Assembly (NCBI GenBank): GCA_001695595.3
Contig: MBPM02000122.1
Span: 1-64,000, forward strand
Reading direction: 5' to 3'
Length of the DNA stretch: 64,000 nucleotides
Source of the DNA: Plasmopara viticola
Taxonomy: Eukaryota; Oomycota; Peronosporomycetes; Peronosporales; Peronosporaceae
The first letter of the stretch is position 1. The number at the start of each line of letters is the position of its first letter. Below the pieces are notes generated by a model that saw nothing but the letters and a program-made list of their open reading frames with translations, did not search any database and was not told where the DNA came from. Shown here one piece after another: positions 20,390-32,416 of the stretch. Both the position numbers and the translations under genes were made by a program.

Positions 20390-20470
20390 GACAGCTTGGC
20401 CGAGCGGTTAAGGCGATAGACTCGAAATCTATTGGGGTAACCCGCGTGAGTTCAAGTCTCACAGCTGTCG
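20390..20470 (+). tRNA. tRNA-Ser-CGA: tRNA-Ser(CGA) copy 53
   Basis: Consensus body; G-leader; 386 bp to next copy. Confidence 0.96.
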
Positions 20471-20775
20471 ATTTGTGAATGCTGCAAAAGTCACATCTGC
20501 TGGAAAATTATTTTATCTACGAAGCATTGCCCAACCTCGATAATTTTCCGTAATCAGACGTCTTTGGTGTCAAGCATATGCGATCATAACGACCGCATGA
20601 ATATGAATATAGCGAAACGTATGGGCCTGACCTTTGAAGCTAAGGAACGATGCCGCTCGTATTTGAGCTGCTAAAATGTGAACTTTTGAAAACAGAGCGG
20701 AGATAAATGTGTTAGGTAGCATGGCATACTGAAAGCAACTTGCTGATGCAATGTAGGTGCTGTCTTCAGTGCTAA

Positions 20776-20856
20776 GACAGCTTGGCCGAGCGGTTAAGGC
20801 GATAGACTCGAAATCTATTGGGGTAACCCGCGTGAGTTCAAGTCTCACAGCTGTCG
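20776..20856 (+). tRNA. tRNA-Ser-CGA: tRNA-Ser(CGA) copy 54
   Basis: Consensus body; A-leader; 383 bp to next copy. Confidence 0.96.
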
Positions 20857-21158
20857 ATTTGTGAATGCTGCAAAAGTCACATCTGCTGGAAAATATTTTA
20901 TCTACGAAGTATTGCCCAACCTCGATAATTTTCCGTAATCAGACGTCTTTGGTGTCAAGCATATGCGATCATAACGACCGCATGAATATGAATATAGCGA
21001 AACGTATGGGCCTGACCTTTGAAGCTAAGGAAATGCCGCTCGTATTTGTAGCTGCTAAAATGTAAACTTTTAAAACAGAGCGGTGATAAATGTGTTAGGT
21101 AGCGTGGCATACTGAAAGCAACTTGCTGATGCAATGTAGGTGCTGTCTTCAGTGCTAA

Positions 21159-21239
21159 GACAGCTTGGCCGAGCGGTTAAGGCGATAGACTCGAAATCTA
21201 TTGGGGTAACCCGCGTGAGTTCAAGTCTCACAGCTGTCG
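21159..21239 (+). tRNA. tRNA-Ser-CGA: tRNA-Ser(CGA) copy 55
   Basis: Consensus body; A-leader with gcGtggc; 384 bp to next copy. Confidence 0.96.
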
Positions 21240-21542
21240 ATTTGTGAATGCTGCAAAAGTCACATCTGCTGGAAAATTATTTTATCTACGAAGCATTGCC
21301 CAACCTCGATAATTTTCCGTAATCAGACGTCTTTGGTGTCAAGCATATGCGATCATAACGACCGCATGAATATGAATATAGCGAAACGTATGGGCCTGAC
21401 CTTTGTAGCTAAGGAAATGCCGCTCGTATTTGTAGCTGCTAAAATGTAAACTTTTAAAACAGAGCGGTGATAAATGTGTTAGGTAGCGTGGCATACTGAA
21501 AGCAACTTGCTGATGCAGTGTAGGTGCTGTCTTCAGTGCTAA

Positions 21543-21623
21543 GACAGCTTGGCCGAGCGGTTAAGGCGATAGACTCGAAATCTATTGGGGTAACCCGCGT
21601 GAGTTCAAGTCTCACAGCTGTCG
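21543..21623 (+). tRNA. tRNA-Ser-CGA: tRNA-Ser(CGA) copy 56
   Basis: Consensus body; G-leader; 386 bp to next copy. Confidence 0.96.
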
Positions 21624-21928
21624 ATTTGTGAATGCTGCAAAAGTCACATCTGCTGGAAAATTATTTTATCTACGAAGCATTGCCCAACCTCGATAATTTT
21701 CCGTAATCAGACGTCTTTGGTGTCAAGCATATGCGATCATAACGACCGCATGAATATGAATATAGCGAAACGTATGGGCCTGACCTTTGAAGCTAAGGAA
21801 CGATGCCGCTCGTATTTGAGCTGCTAAAATGTGAAACTTTGAAAACAGAGCGGTGATAAATGTGTTAGGTAGCATGGCATACTGAAAGCAACTTGCTGAT
21901 GCAATGTAGGTGCTGTCTTCAGTGCTAA

Positions 21929-22009
21929 GACAGCTTGGCCGAGCGGTTAAGGCGATAGACTCGAAATCTATTGGGGTAACCCGCGTGAGTTCAAGTCTCA
22001 CAGCTGTCG
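21929..22009 (+). tRNA. tRNA-Ser-CGA: tRNA-Ser(CGA) copy 57
   Basis: Consensus body; A-leader; 383 bp to next copy. Confidence 0.96.
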
Positions 22010-22311
22010 ATTTGTGAATGCTGCAAAAGTCACATCTGCTGGAAAATATTTTATCTACGAAGCATTGCCCAACCTCGATAATTTTCCGTAATCAGACGTC
22101 TTTGGTGTCAAGCATATGCGATCATAACGACCGCATGAATATGAATATAGCGAAACGTATGGGCCTGACCTTTGTAGCTAAGGAAATGCCGCTCGTATTT
22201 GTAGCTGCTAAAATGTAAACTTTTAAAACAGAGCGGTGATAAATGTGTTAGGTAGCGTGGCATACTGAAAGCAACTTGCTGATGCAATGTAGGTGCTGTC
22301 TTCAGTGCTAA

Positions 22312-22392
22312 GACAGCTTGGCCGAGCGGTTAAGGCGATAGACTCGAAATCTATTGGGGTAACCCGCGTGAGTTCAAGTCTCACAGCTGTCG
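22312..22392 (+). tRNA. tRNA-Ser-CGA: tRNA-Ser(CGA) copy 58
   Basis: Consensus body; A-leader with gcGtggc; 386 bp to next copy. Confidence 0.96.
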
Positions 22393-22697
22393 ATTTGTGA
22401 ATGCTGCAAAAGTCACATCTGCTGGAAAATTATTTTATCTACGAAGCATTGCCCAACCTCGATAATTTTCCGTAATCAGACGTCTTTGGTGTCAAGCATA
22501 TGCGATCATAACGACCGCATGAATATGAATATAGCGAAACGTATGGGCCTGACCTTTGAAGCTAAGGAACGATGCCGCTCGTATTTGTAGCTGCTAAAAT
22601 GTAAACTTTTAAAACAGAGCGGTGATAAATGTGTTAGGTAGCGTGGCATACTGAAAGCAACTTGCTGATGCAGTGTAGGTGCTGTCTTCAGTGCTAA

Positions 22698-22778
22698 GAC
22701 AGCTTGGCCGAGCGGTTAAGGCGATAGACTCGAAATCTATTGGGGTAACCCGCGTGAGTTCAAGTCTCACAGCTGTCG
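22698..22778 (+). tRNA. tRNA-Ser-CGA: tRNA-Ser(CGA) copy 59
   Basis: Consensus body; G-leader; 383 bp to next copy. Confidence 0.96.
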
Positions 22779-23080
22779 ATTTGTGAATGCTGCAAAAGTC
22801 ACATCTGCTGGAAAATATTTTATCTACGAAGCATTGCCCAACCTCGATAATTTTCCGTAATCAGACGTCTTTGGTGTCAAGCATATGCGATCATAACGAC
22901 CGCATGAATATGAATATAGCGAAACGTATGGGCCTGACCTTTGAAGCTAAGGAAATGCCGCTCGTATTTGTAGCTGCTAAAATGTAAACTTTTAAAACAG
23001 AGCGGTGATAAATGTGTTAGGTAGCGTGGCATACTGAAAGCAACTTGCTGATGCAGTGTAGGTGCTGTCTTCAGTGCTAA

Positions 23081-23161
23081 GACAGCTTGGCCGAGCGGTT
23101 AAGGCGATAGACTCGAAATCTATTGGGGTAACCCGCGTGAGTTCAAGTCTCACAGCTGTCG
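23081..23161 (+). tRNA. tRNA-Ser-CGA: tRNA-Ser(CGA) copy 60
   Basis: Consensus body; G-leader; 386 bp to next copy. Confidence 0.96.
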
Positions 23162-23466
23162 ATTTGTGAATGCTGCAAAAGTCACATCTGCTGGAAAATT
23201 ATTTTATCTACGAAGCATTGCCCAACCTCGATAATTTTCCGTAATCAGACGTCTTTGGTGTCAAGCATATGCGATCATAACGACCGCATGAATATGAATA
23301 TAGCGAAACGTATGGGCCTGACCTTTGAAGCTAAGGAACGATGCCGCTCGTACTTGTAGCTGCTAAAATGTAAACTTTGAAAACAGAGCGGTGATAAATG
23401 TGTTAGGTAGCGTGGCATACTGAAAGCAACTTGCTGATGCAGTGTAGGTGCTGTCTTCAGTGCTAA

Positions 23467-23547
23467 GACAGCTTGGCCGAGCGGTTAAGGCGATAGACTC
23501 GAAATCTATTGGGGTAACCCGCGTGAGTTCAAGTCTCACAGCTGTCG
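23467..23547 (+). tRNA. tRNA-Ser-CGA: tRNA-Ser(CGA) copy 61
   Basis: Consensus body; G-leader; 386 bp to next copy. Confidence 0.96.
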
Positions 23548-23852
23548 ATTTGTGAATGCTGCAAAAGTCACATCTGCTGGAAAATTATTTTATCTACGAA
23601 GCATTGCCCAACCTCGATAATTTTCCGTAATCAGACGTCTTTGGTGTCAAGCATATGCGATCATAACGACCGCATGAATATGAATATAGCGAAACGTATG
23701 GGCCTGACCTTTGAAGCTAAGGAACGATGCCGCTCGTATTTGAGCTGCTAAAATGTGAAACTTTGAAAACAGAGCGGAGATAAATGTGTTAGGTAGCATG
23801 GCATACTGAAAGCAACTTGCTGATGCAATGTAGGTGCTGTCTTCAGTGCTAA

Positions 23853-23933
23853 GACAGCTTGGCCGAGCGGTTAAGGCGATAGACTCGAAATCTATTGGGG
23901 TAACCCGCGTGAGTTCAAGTCTCACAGCTGTCG
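23853..23933 (+). tRNA. tRNA-Ser-CGA: tRNA-Ser(CGA) copy 62
   Basis: Consensus body; A-leader; 384 bp to next copy. Confidence 0.96.
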
Positions 23934-24236
23934 ATTTGTGAATGCTGCAAAAGTCACATCTGCTGGAAAATTATTTTATCTACGAAGCATTGCCCAACCT
24001 CGATAATTTTCCGTAATCAGACGTCTTTGGTGTCAAGCATATGCGATCATAACGACCGCATGAATATGAATATAGCGAAACGTATGGGCCTGACCTTTGT
24101 AGCTAAGGAAATGCCGCTCGTATTTGTAGCTGCTAAAATGTAAACTTTTAAAACAGAGCGGTGATAAATGTGTTAGGTAGCGTGGCATACTGAAAGCAAC
24201 TTGCTGATGCAGTGTAGGTGCTGTCTTCAGTGCTAA

Positions 24237-24317
24237 GACAGCTTGGCCGAGCGGTTAAGGCGATAGACTCGAAATCTATTGGGGTAACCCGCGTGAGTTC
24301 AAGTCTCACAGCTGTCG
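24237..24317 (+). tRNA. tRNA-Ser-CGA: tRNA-Ser(CGA) copy 63
   Basis: Consensus body; G-leader; the first downstream T4 is lost (aattatttatttacg), leaving only T3 runs before the second T4; 385 bp to next copy. Confidence 0.96.
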
Positions 24318-24621
24318 ATTTGTGAATGCTGCAAAAGTCACATCTGCTGGAAAATTATTTATTTACGAAGCATTGCCCAACCTCGATAATTTTCCGTAAT
24401 CAGACGTCTTTGGTGTCAAGCATATGCGATCATAACGACCGCATGAATATGAATATAGCGAAACGTATGGGCCTGACCTTTGAAGCTAAGGAACGATGCC
24501 GCTCGTATTTGTAGCTGCTAAAATGTAAACTTTTAAAACAGAGCGGTGATAAATGTGTTAGGTAGCGTGGCATACTGAAAGCAACTTGCTGATGCAGTGT
24601 AGGTGCTGTCTTCAGTGCTAA

Positions 24622-24702
24622 GACAGCTTGGCCGAGCGGTTAAGGCGATAGACTCGAAATCTATTGGGGTAACCCGCGTGAGTTCAAGTCTCACAGCTGT
24701 CG
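24622..24702 (+). tRNA. tRNA-Ser-CGA: tRNA-Ser(CGA) copy 64
   Basis: Consensus body; G-leader; gcaaaCagtc trailer; 385 bp to next copy. Confidence 0.96.
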
Positions 24703-25006
24703 ATTTGTGAATGCTGCAAACAGTCACATCTGCTGGAAAATTATTTTATCTACGAAGCATTGCCCAACCTCGATAATTTTCCGTAATCAGACGTCTTTGG
24801 TGTCAAGCATATGCGATCATAACGACCGCATGAATATGAATATAGCGAAACGTATGGGCCTGACCTTTGTAGCTAAGGAAATGCCGCTCGTATTTGTAGC
24901 TGCTAAAATGTAAACTTTTAAAACAGAGCGGTGATAAATGTGTTAGGTAGCGTGGCATACTGAAAGCAACTTGCTGATGCAGTGTAGGTGCTGTCTTCAG
25001 TGCTAA

Positions 25007-25087
25007 GACAGCTTGGCCGAGCGGTTAAGGCGATAGACTCGAAATCTATTGGGGTAACCCGCGTGAGTTCAAGTCTCACAGCTGTCG
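25007..25087 (+). tRNA. tRNA-Ser-CGA: tRNA-Ser(CGA) copy 65
   Basis: Consensus body; G-leader; 384 bp to next copy. Confidence 0.96.
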
Positions 25088-25390
25088 ATTTGTGAATGCT
25101 GCAAAAGTCACATCTGCTGGAAAATTATTTTATCTACGAAGCATTGCCCAACCTCGATAATTTTCCGTAATCAGACGTCTTTGGTGTCAAGCATATGCGA
25201 TCATAACGACCGCATGAATATGAATATAGCGAAACGTATGGGCCTGACCTTTGTAGCTAAGGAAATGCCGCTCGTATTTGTAGCTGCTAAAATGTAAACT
25301 TTTAAAACAGAGCGGTGATAAATGTGTTAGGTAGCGTGGCATACTGAAAGCAACTTGCTGATGCAGTGTAGGTGCTGTCTTCAGTGCTAA

Positions 25391-25471
25391 GACAGCTTGG
25401 CCGAGCGGTTAAGGCGATAGACTCGAAATCTATTGGGGTAACCCGCGTGAGTTCAAGTCTCACAGCTGTCG
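25391..25471 (+). tRNA. tRNA-Ser-CGA: tRNA-Ser(CGA) copy 66
   Basis: Consensus body; G-leader; 389 bp to next copy. Confidence 0.96.
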
Positions 25472-25779
25472 ATTTGTGAATGCTGCAAAAGTCACATCTG
25501 CTGGAAAATTATTTTATCTACGAAGCATTGCCCAACCTCGATAATTTTCCGTAATCAGACGTCTTTGGTGTCAAGCATATGCGATCATAACGACCGCATG
25601 AATATGAATATAGCGAAACGTATGGGCCTGACCTTTGAAGCTAAGGAAATGCCGCTCGTACTTGTAGCTGCTAAAATGTAACTTTGACTTTTAAAACAGA
25701 GCGGTGATAAATGTGTTAGGTAGCGTGGCATACTGAAAGCAACTTGCTGATGCAGTGTAGGTGCTGTCTTCAGTGCTAA

Positions 25780-25860
25780 GACAGCTTGGCCGAGCGGTTA
25801 AGGCGATAGACTCGAAATCTATTGGGGTAACCCGCGTGAGTTCAAGTCTCACAGCTGTCG
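25780..25860 (+). tRNA. tRNA-Ser-CGA: tRNA-Ser(CGA) copy 67
   Basis: Consensus body; G-leader; 384 bp to next copy. Confidence 0.96.
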
Positions 25861-26163
25861 ATTTGTGAATGCTGCAAAAGTCACATCTGCTGGAAAATTA
25901 TTTTATCTACGAAGCATTGCCCAACCTCGATAATTTTCCGTAATCAGACGTCTTTGGTGTCAAGCATATGCGATCATAACGACCGCATGAATATGAATAT
26001 AGCGAAACGTATGGGCCTGACCTTTGAAGCTAAGGAAATGCCGCTCGTATTTGTAGCTGCTAAAATGTAAACTTTTAAAACAGAGCGGTGATAAATGTGT
26101 TAGGTAGCGTGGCATACTGAAAGCAACTTGCTGATGCAGTGTAGGTGCTGTCTTCAGTGCTAA

Positions 26164-26244
26164 GACAGCTTGGCCGAGCGGTTAAGGCGATAGACTCGAA
26201 ATCTATTGGGGTAACCCGCGTGAGTTCAAGTCTCACAGCTGTCG
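26164..26244 (+). tRNA. tRNA-Ser-CGA: tRNA-Ser(CGA) copy 68
   Basis: Consensus body; G-leader; 385 bp to next copy. Confidence 0.96.
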
Positions 26245-26548
26245 ATTTGTGAATGCTGCAAAAGTCACATCTGCTGGAAAATATTTTATCTACGAAGCAT
26301 TGCCCAACCTCGATAATTTTCCGTAATCAGACGTCTTTGGTGTCAAGCATATGCGATCATAACGACCGCATGAATATGAATATAGCGAAACGTATGGGCC
26401 TGACCTTTGAAGCTAAGGAACGATGCCGCTCGTATTTGTAGCTGCTAAAATGTAAACTTTTAAAACAGAGCGGTGATAAATGTGTTAGGTAGCGTGGCAT
26501 ACTGAAAGCAACTTGCTGATGCAGTGTAGGTGCTGTCTTCAGTGCTAA

Positions 26549-26629
26549 GACAGCTTGGCCGAGCGGTTAAGGCGATAGACTCGAAATCTATTGGGGTAAC
26601 CCGCGTGAGTTCAAGTCTCACAGCTGTCG
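26549..26629 (+). tRNA. tRNA-Ser-CGA: tRNA-Ser(CGA) copy 69
   Basis: Consensus body; G-leader; 384 bp to next copy. Confidence 0.96.
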
Positions 26630-26932
26630 ATTTGTGAATGCTGCAAAAGTCACATCTGCTGGAAAATTATTTTATCTACGAAGCATTGCCCAACCTCGAT
26701 AATTTTCCGTAATCAGACGTCTTTGGTGTCAAGCATATGCGATCATAACGACCGCATGAATATGAATATAGCGAAACGTATGGGCCTGACCTTTGAAGCT
26801 AAGGAAATGCCGCTCGTATTTGTAGCTGCTAAAATGTAAACTTTTAAAACAGAGCGGTGATAAATGTGTTAGGTAGCGTGGCATACTGAAAGCAACTTGC
26901 TGATGCAGTGTAGGTGCTGTCTTCAGTGCTAA

Positions 26933-27013
26933 GACAGCTTGGCCGAGCGGTTAAGGCGATAGACTCGAAATCTATTGGGGTAACCCGCGTGAGTTCAAGT
27001 CTCACAGCTGTCG
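26933..27013 (+). tRNA. tRNA-Ser-CGA: tRNA-Ser(CGA) copy 70
   Basis: Consensus body; G-leader; 384 bp to next copy. Confidence 0.96.
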
Positions 27014-27316
27014 ATTTGTGAATGCTGCAAAAGTCACATCTGCTGGAAAATTATTTTATCTACGAAGCATTGCCCAACCTCGATAATTTTCCGTAATCAG
27101 ACGTCTTTGGTGTCAAGCATATGCGATCATAACGACCGCATGAATATGAATATAGCGAAACGTATGGGCCTGACCTTTGAAGCTAAGGAAATGCCGCTCG
27201 TATTTGTAGCTGCTAAAATGTAAACTTTTAAAACAGAGCGGTGATAAATGTGTTAGGTAGCGTGGCATACTGAAAGCAACTTGCTGATGCAGTGTAGGTG
27301 CTGTCTTCAGTGCTAA

Positions 27317-27397
27317 GACAGCTTGGCCGAGCGGTTAAGGCGATAGACTCGAAATCTATTGGGGTAACCCGCGTGAGTTCAAGTCTCACAGCTGTCG
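27317..27397 (+). tRNA. tRNA-Ser-CGA: tRNA-Ser(CGA) copy 71
   Basis: Consensus body; G-leader; 384 bp to next copy. Confidence 0.96.
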
Positions 27398-27700
27398 ATT
27401 TGTGAATGCTGCAAAAGTCACATCTGCTGGAAAATTATTTTATCTACGAAGCATTGCCCAACCTCGATAATTTTCCGTAATCAGACGTCTTTGGTGTCAA
27501 GCATATGCGATCATAACGACCGCATGAATATGAATATAGCGAAACGTATGGGCCTGACCTTTGAAGCTAAGGAAATGCCGCTCGTACTTGTAGCTGCTAA
27601 AAAGTGAACTTTGAAAACAGAGCGGTGATAAATGTGTTAGGTAGCGTGGCATACTGAAAGCAACTTGCTGATGCAGTGTAGGTGCTGTCTTCAGTGCTAA

Positions 27701-27781
27701 GACAGCTTGGCCGAGCGGTTAAGGCGATAGACTCGAAATCTATTGGGGTAACCCGCGTGAGTTCAAGTCTCACAGCTGTCG
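27701..27781 (+). tRNA. tRNA-Ser-CGA: tRNA-Ser(CGA) copy 72
   Basis: Consensus body; G-leader; 387 bp to next copy. Confidence 0.96.
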
Positions 27782-28087
27782 ATTTGTGAATGCTGCAAAA
27801 AGTCACATCTGCTGGAAAATTATTTTATCTACGAAGCATTGCCCAACCTCGATAATTTTCCGTAATCAGACGTCTTTGGTGTCAAGCATATGCGATCATA
27901 ACGACCGCATGAATATGAATATAGCGAAACGTATGGGCCTGACCTTTGAAGCTAAGGAACGATGCCGCTCGTATTTGTAGCTGCTAAAATGTAAACTTTT
28001 AAAACAGAGCGGTGATAAATGTGTTAGGTAGCGTGGCATACTGAAAGCAACTTGCTGATGCAGTGTAGGTGCTGTCTTCAGTGCTAA

Positions 28088-28168
28088 GACAGCTTGGCCG
28101 AGCGGTTAAGGCGATAGACTCGAAATCTATTGGGGTAACCCGCGTGAGTTCAAGTCTCACAGCTGTCG
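28088..28168 (+). tRNA. tRNA-Ser-CGA: tRNA-Ser(CGA) copy 73
   Basis: Consensus body; G-leader; 384 bp to next copy. Confidence 0.96.
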
Positions 28169-28471
28169 ATTTGTGAATGCTGCAAAAGTCACATCTGCTG
28201 GAAAATATTTTATCTACGAAGCATTGCCCAACCTCGATAATTTTCCGTAATCAGACGTCTTTGGTGTCAAGCATATGCGATCATAACGACCGCATGAATA
28301 TGAATATAGCGAAACGTATGGGCCTGACCTTTGAAGCTAAGGAACGATGCCGCTCGTATTGTAGCTGCTAAAATGTAAACTTTGAAAACAGAGCGGTGAT
28401 AAATGTGTTAGGTAGCGTGGCATACTGAAAGCAACTTGCTGATGCAGTGTAGGTGCTGTCTTCAGTGCTAA

Positions 28472-28552
28472 GACAGCTTGGCCGAGCGGTTAAGGCGATA
28501 GACTCGAAATCTATTGGGGTAACCCGCGTGAGTTCAAGTCTCACAGCTGTCG
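28472..28552 (+). tRNA. tRNA-Ser-CGA: tRNA-Ser(CGA) copy 74
   Basis: Consensus body; G-leader; 385 bp to next copy. Confidence 0.96.
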
Positions 28553-28856
28553 ATTTGTGAATGCTGCAAAAAGTCACATCTGCTGGAAAATTATTTTATC
28601 TACGAAGCATTGCCCAACCTCGATAATTTTCCGTAATCAGACGTCTTTGGTGTCAAGCATATGCGATCATAACGACCGCATGAATATGAATATAGCGAAA
28701 CGTATGGGCCTGACCTTTGTAGCTAAGGAAATGCCGCTCGTATTTGTAGCTGCTAAAATGTAAACTTTTAAAACAGAGCGGTGATAAATGTGTTAGGTAG
28801 CGTGGCATACTGAAAGCAACTTGCTGATGCAGTGTAGGTGCTGTCTTCAGTGCTAA

Positions 28857-28937
28857 GACAGCTTGGCCGAGCGGTTAAGGCGATAGACTCGAAATCTATT
28901 GGGGTAACCCGCGTGAGTTCAAGTCTCACAGCTGTCG
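28857..28937 (+). tRNA. tRNA-Ser-CGA: tRNA-Ser(CGA) copy 75
   Basis: Consensus body; G-leader, last of the second G block; 390 bp to next copy. Confidence 0.96.
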
Positions 28938-29246
28938 ATTTGTGAATGCTGCAAAAGTCACATCTGCTGGAAAATTATTTTATCTACGAAGCATTGCCCA
29001 ACCTCGATAATTTTCCGTAATCAGACGTCTTTGGTGTCAAGCATATGCGATCATAACGACCGCATGAATATGAATATAGCGAAACGTATGGGCCTGACCT
29101 TTGAAGCTAAGGAACGATGCCGCTCGTATTTAGCTGCTAAAATGTGAACTTTAAACTTTTGAAAAGAGCGGTGATAAATGTGTTAGGTAGCGTGGCATAC
29201 TGAAAGCAACTTGCTGATGCAATGTAGGTGCTGTCTTCAGTGCTAA

Positions 29247-29327
29247 GACAGCTTGGCCGAGCGGTTAAGGCGATAGACTCGAAATCTATTGGGGTAACCC
29301 GCGTGAGTTCAAGTCTCACAGCTGTCG
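29247..29327 (+). tRNA. tRNA-Ser-CGA: tRNA-Ser(CGA) copy 76
   Basis: Consensus body; A-leader; 382 bp to next copy. Confidence 0.96.
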
Positions 29328-29628
29328 ATTTGTGAATGCTGCAAAAGTCACATCTGCTGGAAAATTATTTTATCTACGAAGCATTGCCCAACCTCGATAA
29401 TTTTCCGTAATCAGACGTCTTTGGTGTCAAGCATATGCGATCATAACGACCGCATGAATATGAATATAGCGAAACGTATGGGCCTGACCTTTAGCTAAGG
29501 AAATGCCGCTCGTATTTGTAGCTGCTAAAATGTAAACTTTTAAAACAGAGCGGTGATAAATGTGTTAGGTAGCGTGGCATACTGAAAGCAACTTGCTGAT
29601 GCAGTGTAGGTGCTGTCTTCAGTGCTAA

Positions 29629-29709
29629 GACAGCTTGGCCGAGCGGTTAAGGCGATAGACTCGAAATCTATTGGGGTAACCCGCGTGAGTTCAAGTCTCA
29701 CAGCTGTCG
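29629..29709 (+). tRNA. tRNA-Ser-CGA: tRNA-Ser(CGA) copy 77
   Basis: Consensus body; G-leader; 386 bp to next copy. Confidence 0.96.
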
Positions 29710-30014
29710 ATTTGTGAATGCTGCAAAAGTCACATCTGCTGGAAAATTATTTTATCTACGAAGCATTGCCCAACCTCGATAATTTTCCGTAATCAGACGT
29801 CTTTGGTGTCAAGCATATGCGATCATAACGACCGCATGAATATGAATATAGCGAAACGTATGGGCCTGACCTTTGAAGCTAAGGAACGATGCCGCTCGTA
29901 TTTGTAGCTGCTAAAATGTAAACTTTTAAAACAGAGCGGTGATAAATGTGTTAGGTAGCGTGGCATACTGAAAGCAACTTGCTGATGCAATGTAGGTGCT
30001 GTCTTCAGTGCTAA

Positions 30015-30095
30015 GACAGCTTGGCCGAGCGGTTAAGGCGATAGACTCGAAATCTATTGGGGTAACCCGCGTGAGTTCAAGTCTCACAGCTGTCG
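30015..30095 (+). tRNA. tRNA-Ser-CGA: tRNA-Ser(CGA) copy 78
   Basis: Consensus body; A-leader; 385 bp to next copy. Confidence 0.96.
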
Positions 30096-30399
30096 ATTTG
30101 TGAATGCTGCAAAAGTCACATCTGCTGGAAAATATTTTATCTACGAAGCATTGCCCAACCTCGATAATTTTCCGTAATCAGACGTCTTTGGTGTCAAGCA
30201 TATGCGATCATAACGACCGCATGAATATGAATATAGCGAAACGTATGGGCCTGACCTTTGAAGCTAAGGAACGATGCCGCTCGTATTTGTAGCTGCTAAA
30301 ATGTAACTTTTGAAAACAGAGCGGAGATAAATGTGTTAGGTAGCGTGGCATACTGAAAGCAACTTGCTGATGCAATGTAGGTGCTGTCTTCAGTGCTAA

Positions 30400-30480
30400 G
30401 ACAGCTTGGCCGAGCGGTTAAGGCGATAGACTCGAAATCTATTGGGGTAACCCGCGTGAGTTCAAGTCTCACAGCTGTCG
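30400..30480 (+). tRNA. tRNA-Ser-CGA: tRNA-Ser(CGA) copy 79
   Basis: Consensus body; A-leader; 384 bp to next copy. Confidence 0.96.
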
Positions 30481-30783
30481 ATTTGTGAATGCTGCAAAAG
30501 TCACATCTGCTGGAAAATTATTTTATCTACGAAGCATTGCCCAACCTCGATAATTTTCCGTAATCAGACGTCTTTGGTGTCAAGCATATGCGATCATAAC
30601 GACCGCATGAATATGAATATAGCGAAACGTATGGGCCTGACCTTTGTAGCTAAGGAAATGCCGCTCGTATTTGTAGCTGCTAAAATGTAAACTTTTAAAA
30701 CAGAGCGGTGATAAATGTGTTAGGTAGCGTGGCATACTGAAAGCAACTTGCTGATGCAGTGTAGGTGCTGTCTTCAGTGCTAA

Positions 30784-30864
30784 GACAGCTTGGCCGAGCG
30801 GTTAAGGCGATAGACTCGAAATCTATTGGGGTAACCCGCGTGAGTTCAAGTCTCACAGCTGTCG
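30784..30864 (+). tRNA. tRNA-Ser-CGA: tRNA-Ser(CGA) copy 80
   Basis: Consensus body; G-leader; 398 bp to next copy (partly duplicated motif tract). Confidence 0.96.
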
Positions 30865-31181
30865 ATTTGTGAATGCTGCAAAAGTCACATCTGCTGGAAA
30901 ATATTTTATCTACGAAGCATTGCCCAACCTCGATAATTTTCCGTAATCAGACGTCTTTGGTGTCAAGCATATGCGATCATAACGACCGCATGAATATGAA
31001 TATAGCGAAACGTATGGGCCTGACCTTTGAAGCTAAGGAACGATGCCGCTCGTATTTGGAGCTGCTAAAATGTAACTTTGAAAACTGAACTTTGAAAACA
31101 GAGCGGAGATAAATGTGTTAGGTAGCATGGCATACTGAAAGCAACTTGCTGATGCAATGTAGGTGCTGTCTTCAGTGCTAA

Positions 31182-31262
31182 GACAGCTTGGCCGAGCGGT
31201 TAAGGCGATAGACTCGAAATCTATTGGGGTAACCCGCGTGAGTTCAAGTCTCACAGCTGTCG
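31182..31262 (+). tRNA. tRNA-Ser-CGA: tRNA-Ser(CGA) copy 81
   Basis: Consensus body; A-leader; 383 bp to next copy. Confidence 0.96.
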
Positions 31263-31564
31263 ATTTGTGAATGCTGCAAAAGTCACATCTGCTGGAAAAT
31301 ATTTTATCTACGAAGCATTGCCCAACCTCGATAATTTTCCGTAATCAGACGTCTTTGGTGTCAAGCATATGCGATCATAACGACCGCATGAATATGAATA
31401 TAGCGAAACGTATGGGCCTGACCTTTGAAGCTAAGGAAATGCCGCTCGTATTTGTAGCTGCTAAAATGTAAACTTTTAAAACAGAGCGGTGATAAATGTG
31501 TTAGGTAGCGTGGCATACTGAAAGCAACTTGCTGATGCAGTGTAGGTGCTGTCTTCAGTGCTAA

Positions 31565-31645
31565 GACAGCTTGGCCGAGCGGTTAAGGCGATAGACTCGA
31601 AATCTATTGGGGTAACCCGCGTGAGTTCAAGTCTCACAGCTGTCG
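31565..31645 (+). tRNA. tRNA-Ser-CGA: tRNA-Ser(CGA) copy 82
   Basis: Consensus body; G-leader; 387 bp to next copy. Confidence 0.96.
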
Positions 31646-31951
31646 ATTTGTGAATGCTGCAAAAAGTCACATCTGCTGGAAAATTATTTTATCTACGAAG
31701 CATTGCCCAACCTCGATAATTTTCCGTAATCAGACGTCTTTGGTGTCAAGCATATGCGATCATAACGACCGCATGAATATGAATATAGCGAAACGTATGG
31801 GCCTGACCTTTGAAGCTAAGGAACGATGCCGCTCGTATTTGTAGCTGCTAAAATGTAAACTTTTAAAACAGAGCGGTGATAAATGTGTTAGGTAGCGTGG
31901 CATACTGAAAGCAACTTGCTGATGCAATGTAGGTGCTGTCTTCAGTGCTAA

Positions 31952-32032
31952 GACAGCTTGGCCGAGCGGTTAAGGCGATAGACTCGAAATCTATTGGGGT
32001 AACCCGCGTGAGTTCAAGTCTCACAGCTGTCG
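31952..32032 (+). tRNA. tRNA-Ser-CGA: tRNA-Ser(CGA) copy 83
   Basis: Consensus body; A-leader; 384 bp to next copy. Confidence 0.96.
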
Positions 32033-32335
32033 ATTTGTGAATGCTGCAAAAGTCACATCTGCTGGAAAATATTTTATCTACGAAGCATTGCCCAACCTCG
32101 ATAATTTTCCGTAATCAGACGTCTTTGGTGTCAAGCATATGCGATCATAACGACCGCATGAATATGAATATAGCGAAACGTATGGGCCTGACCTTTGAAG
32201 CTAAGGAACGATGCCGCTCGTATTTGTAGCTGCTAAAATGTAACTTTGAAAACAGAGCGGTGATAAATGTGTTAGGTAGCGTGGCATACTGAAAGCAACT
32301 TGCTGATGCAATGTAGGTGCTGTCTTCAGTGCTAA

Positions 32336-32416
32336 GACAGCTTGGCCGAGCGGTTAAGGCGATAGACTCGAAATCTATTGGGGTAACCCGCGTGAGTTCA
32401 AGTCTCACAGCTGTCG
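32336..32416 (+). tRNA. tRNA-Ser-CGA: tRNA-Ser(CGA) copy 84
   Basis: Consensus body; A-leader; 386 bp to next copy. Confidence 0.96.
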
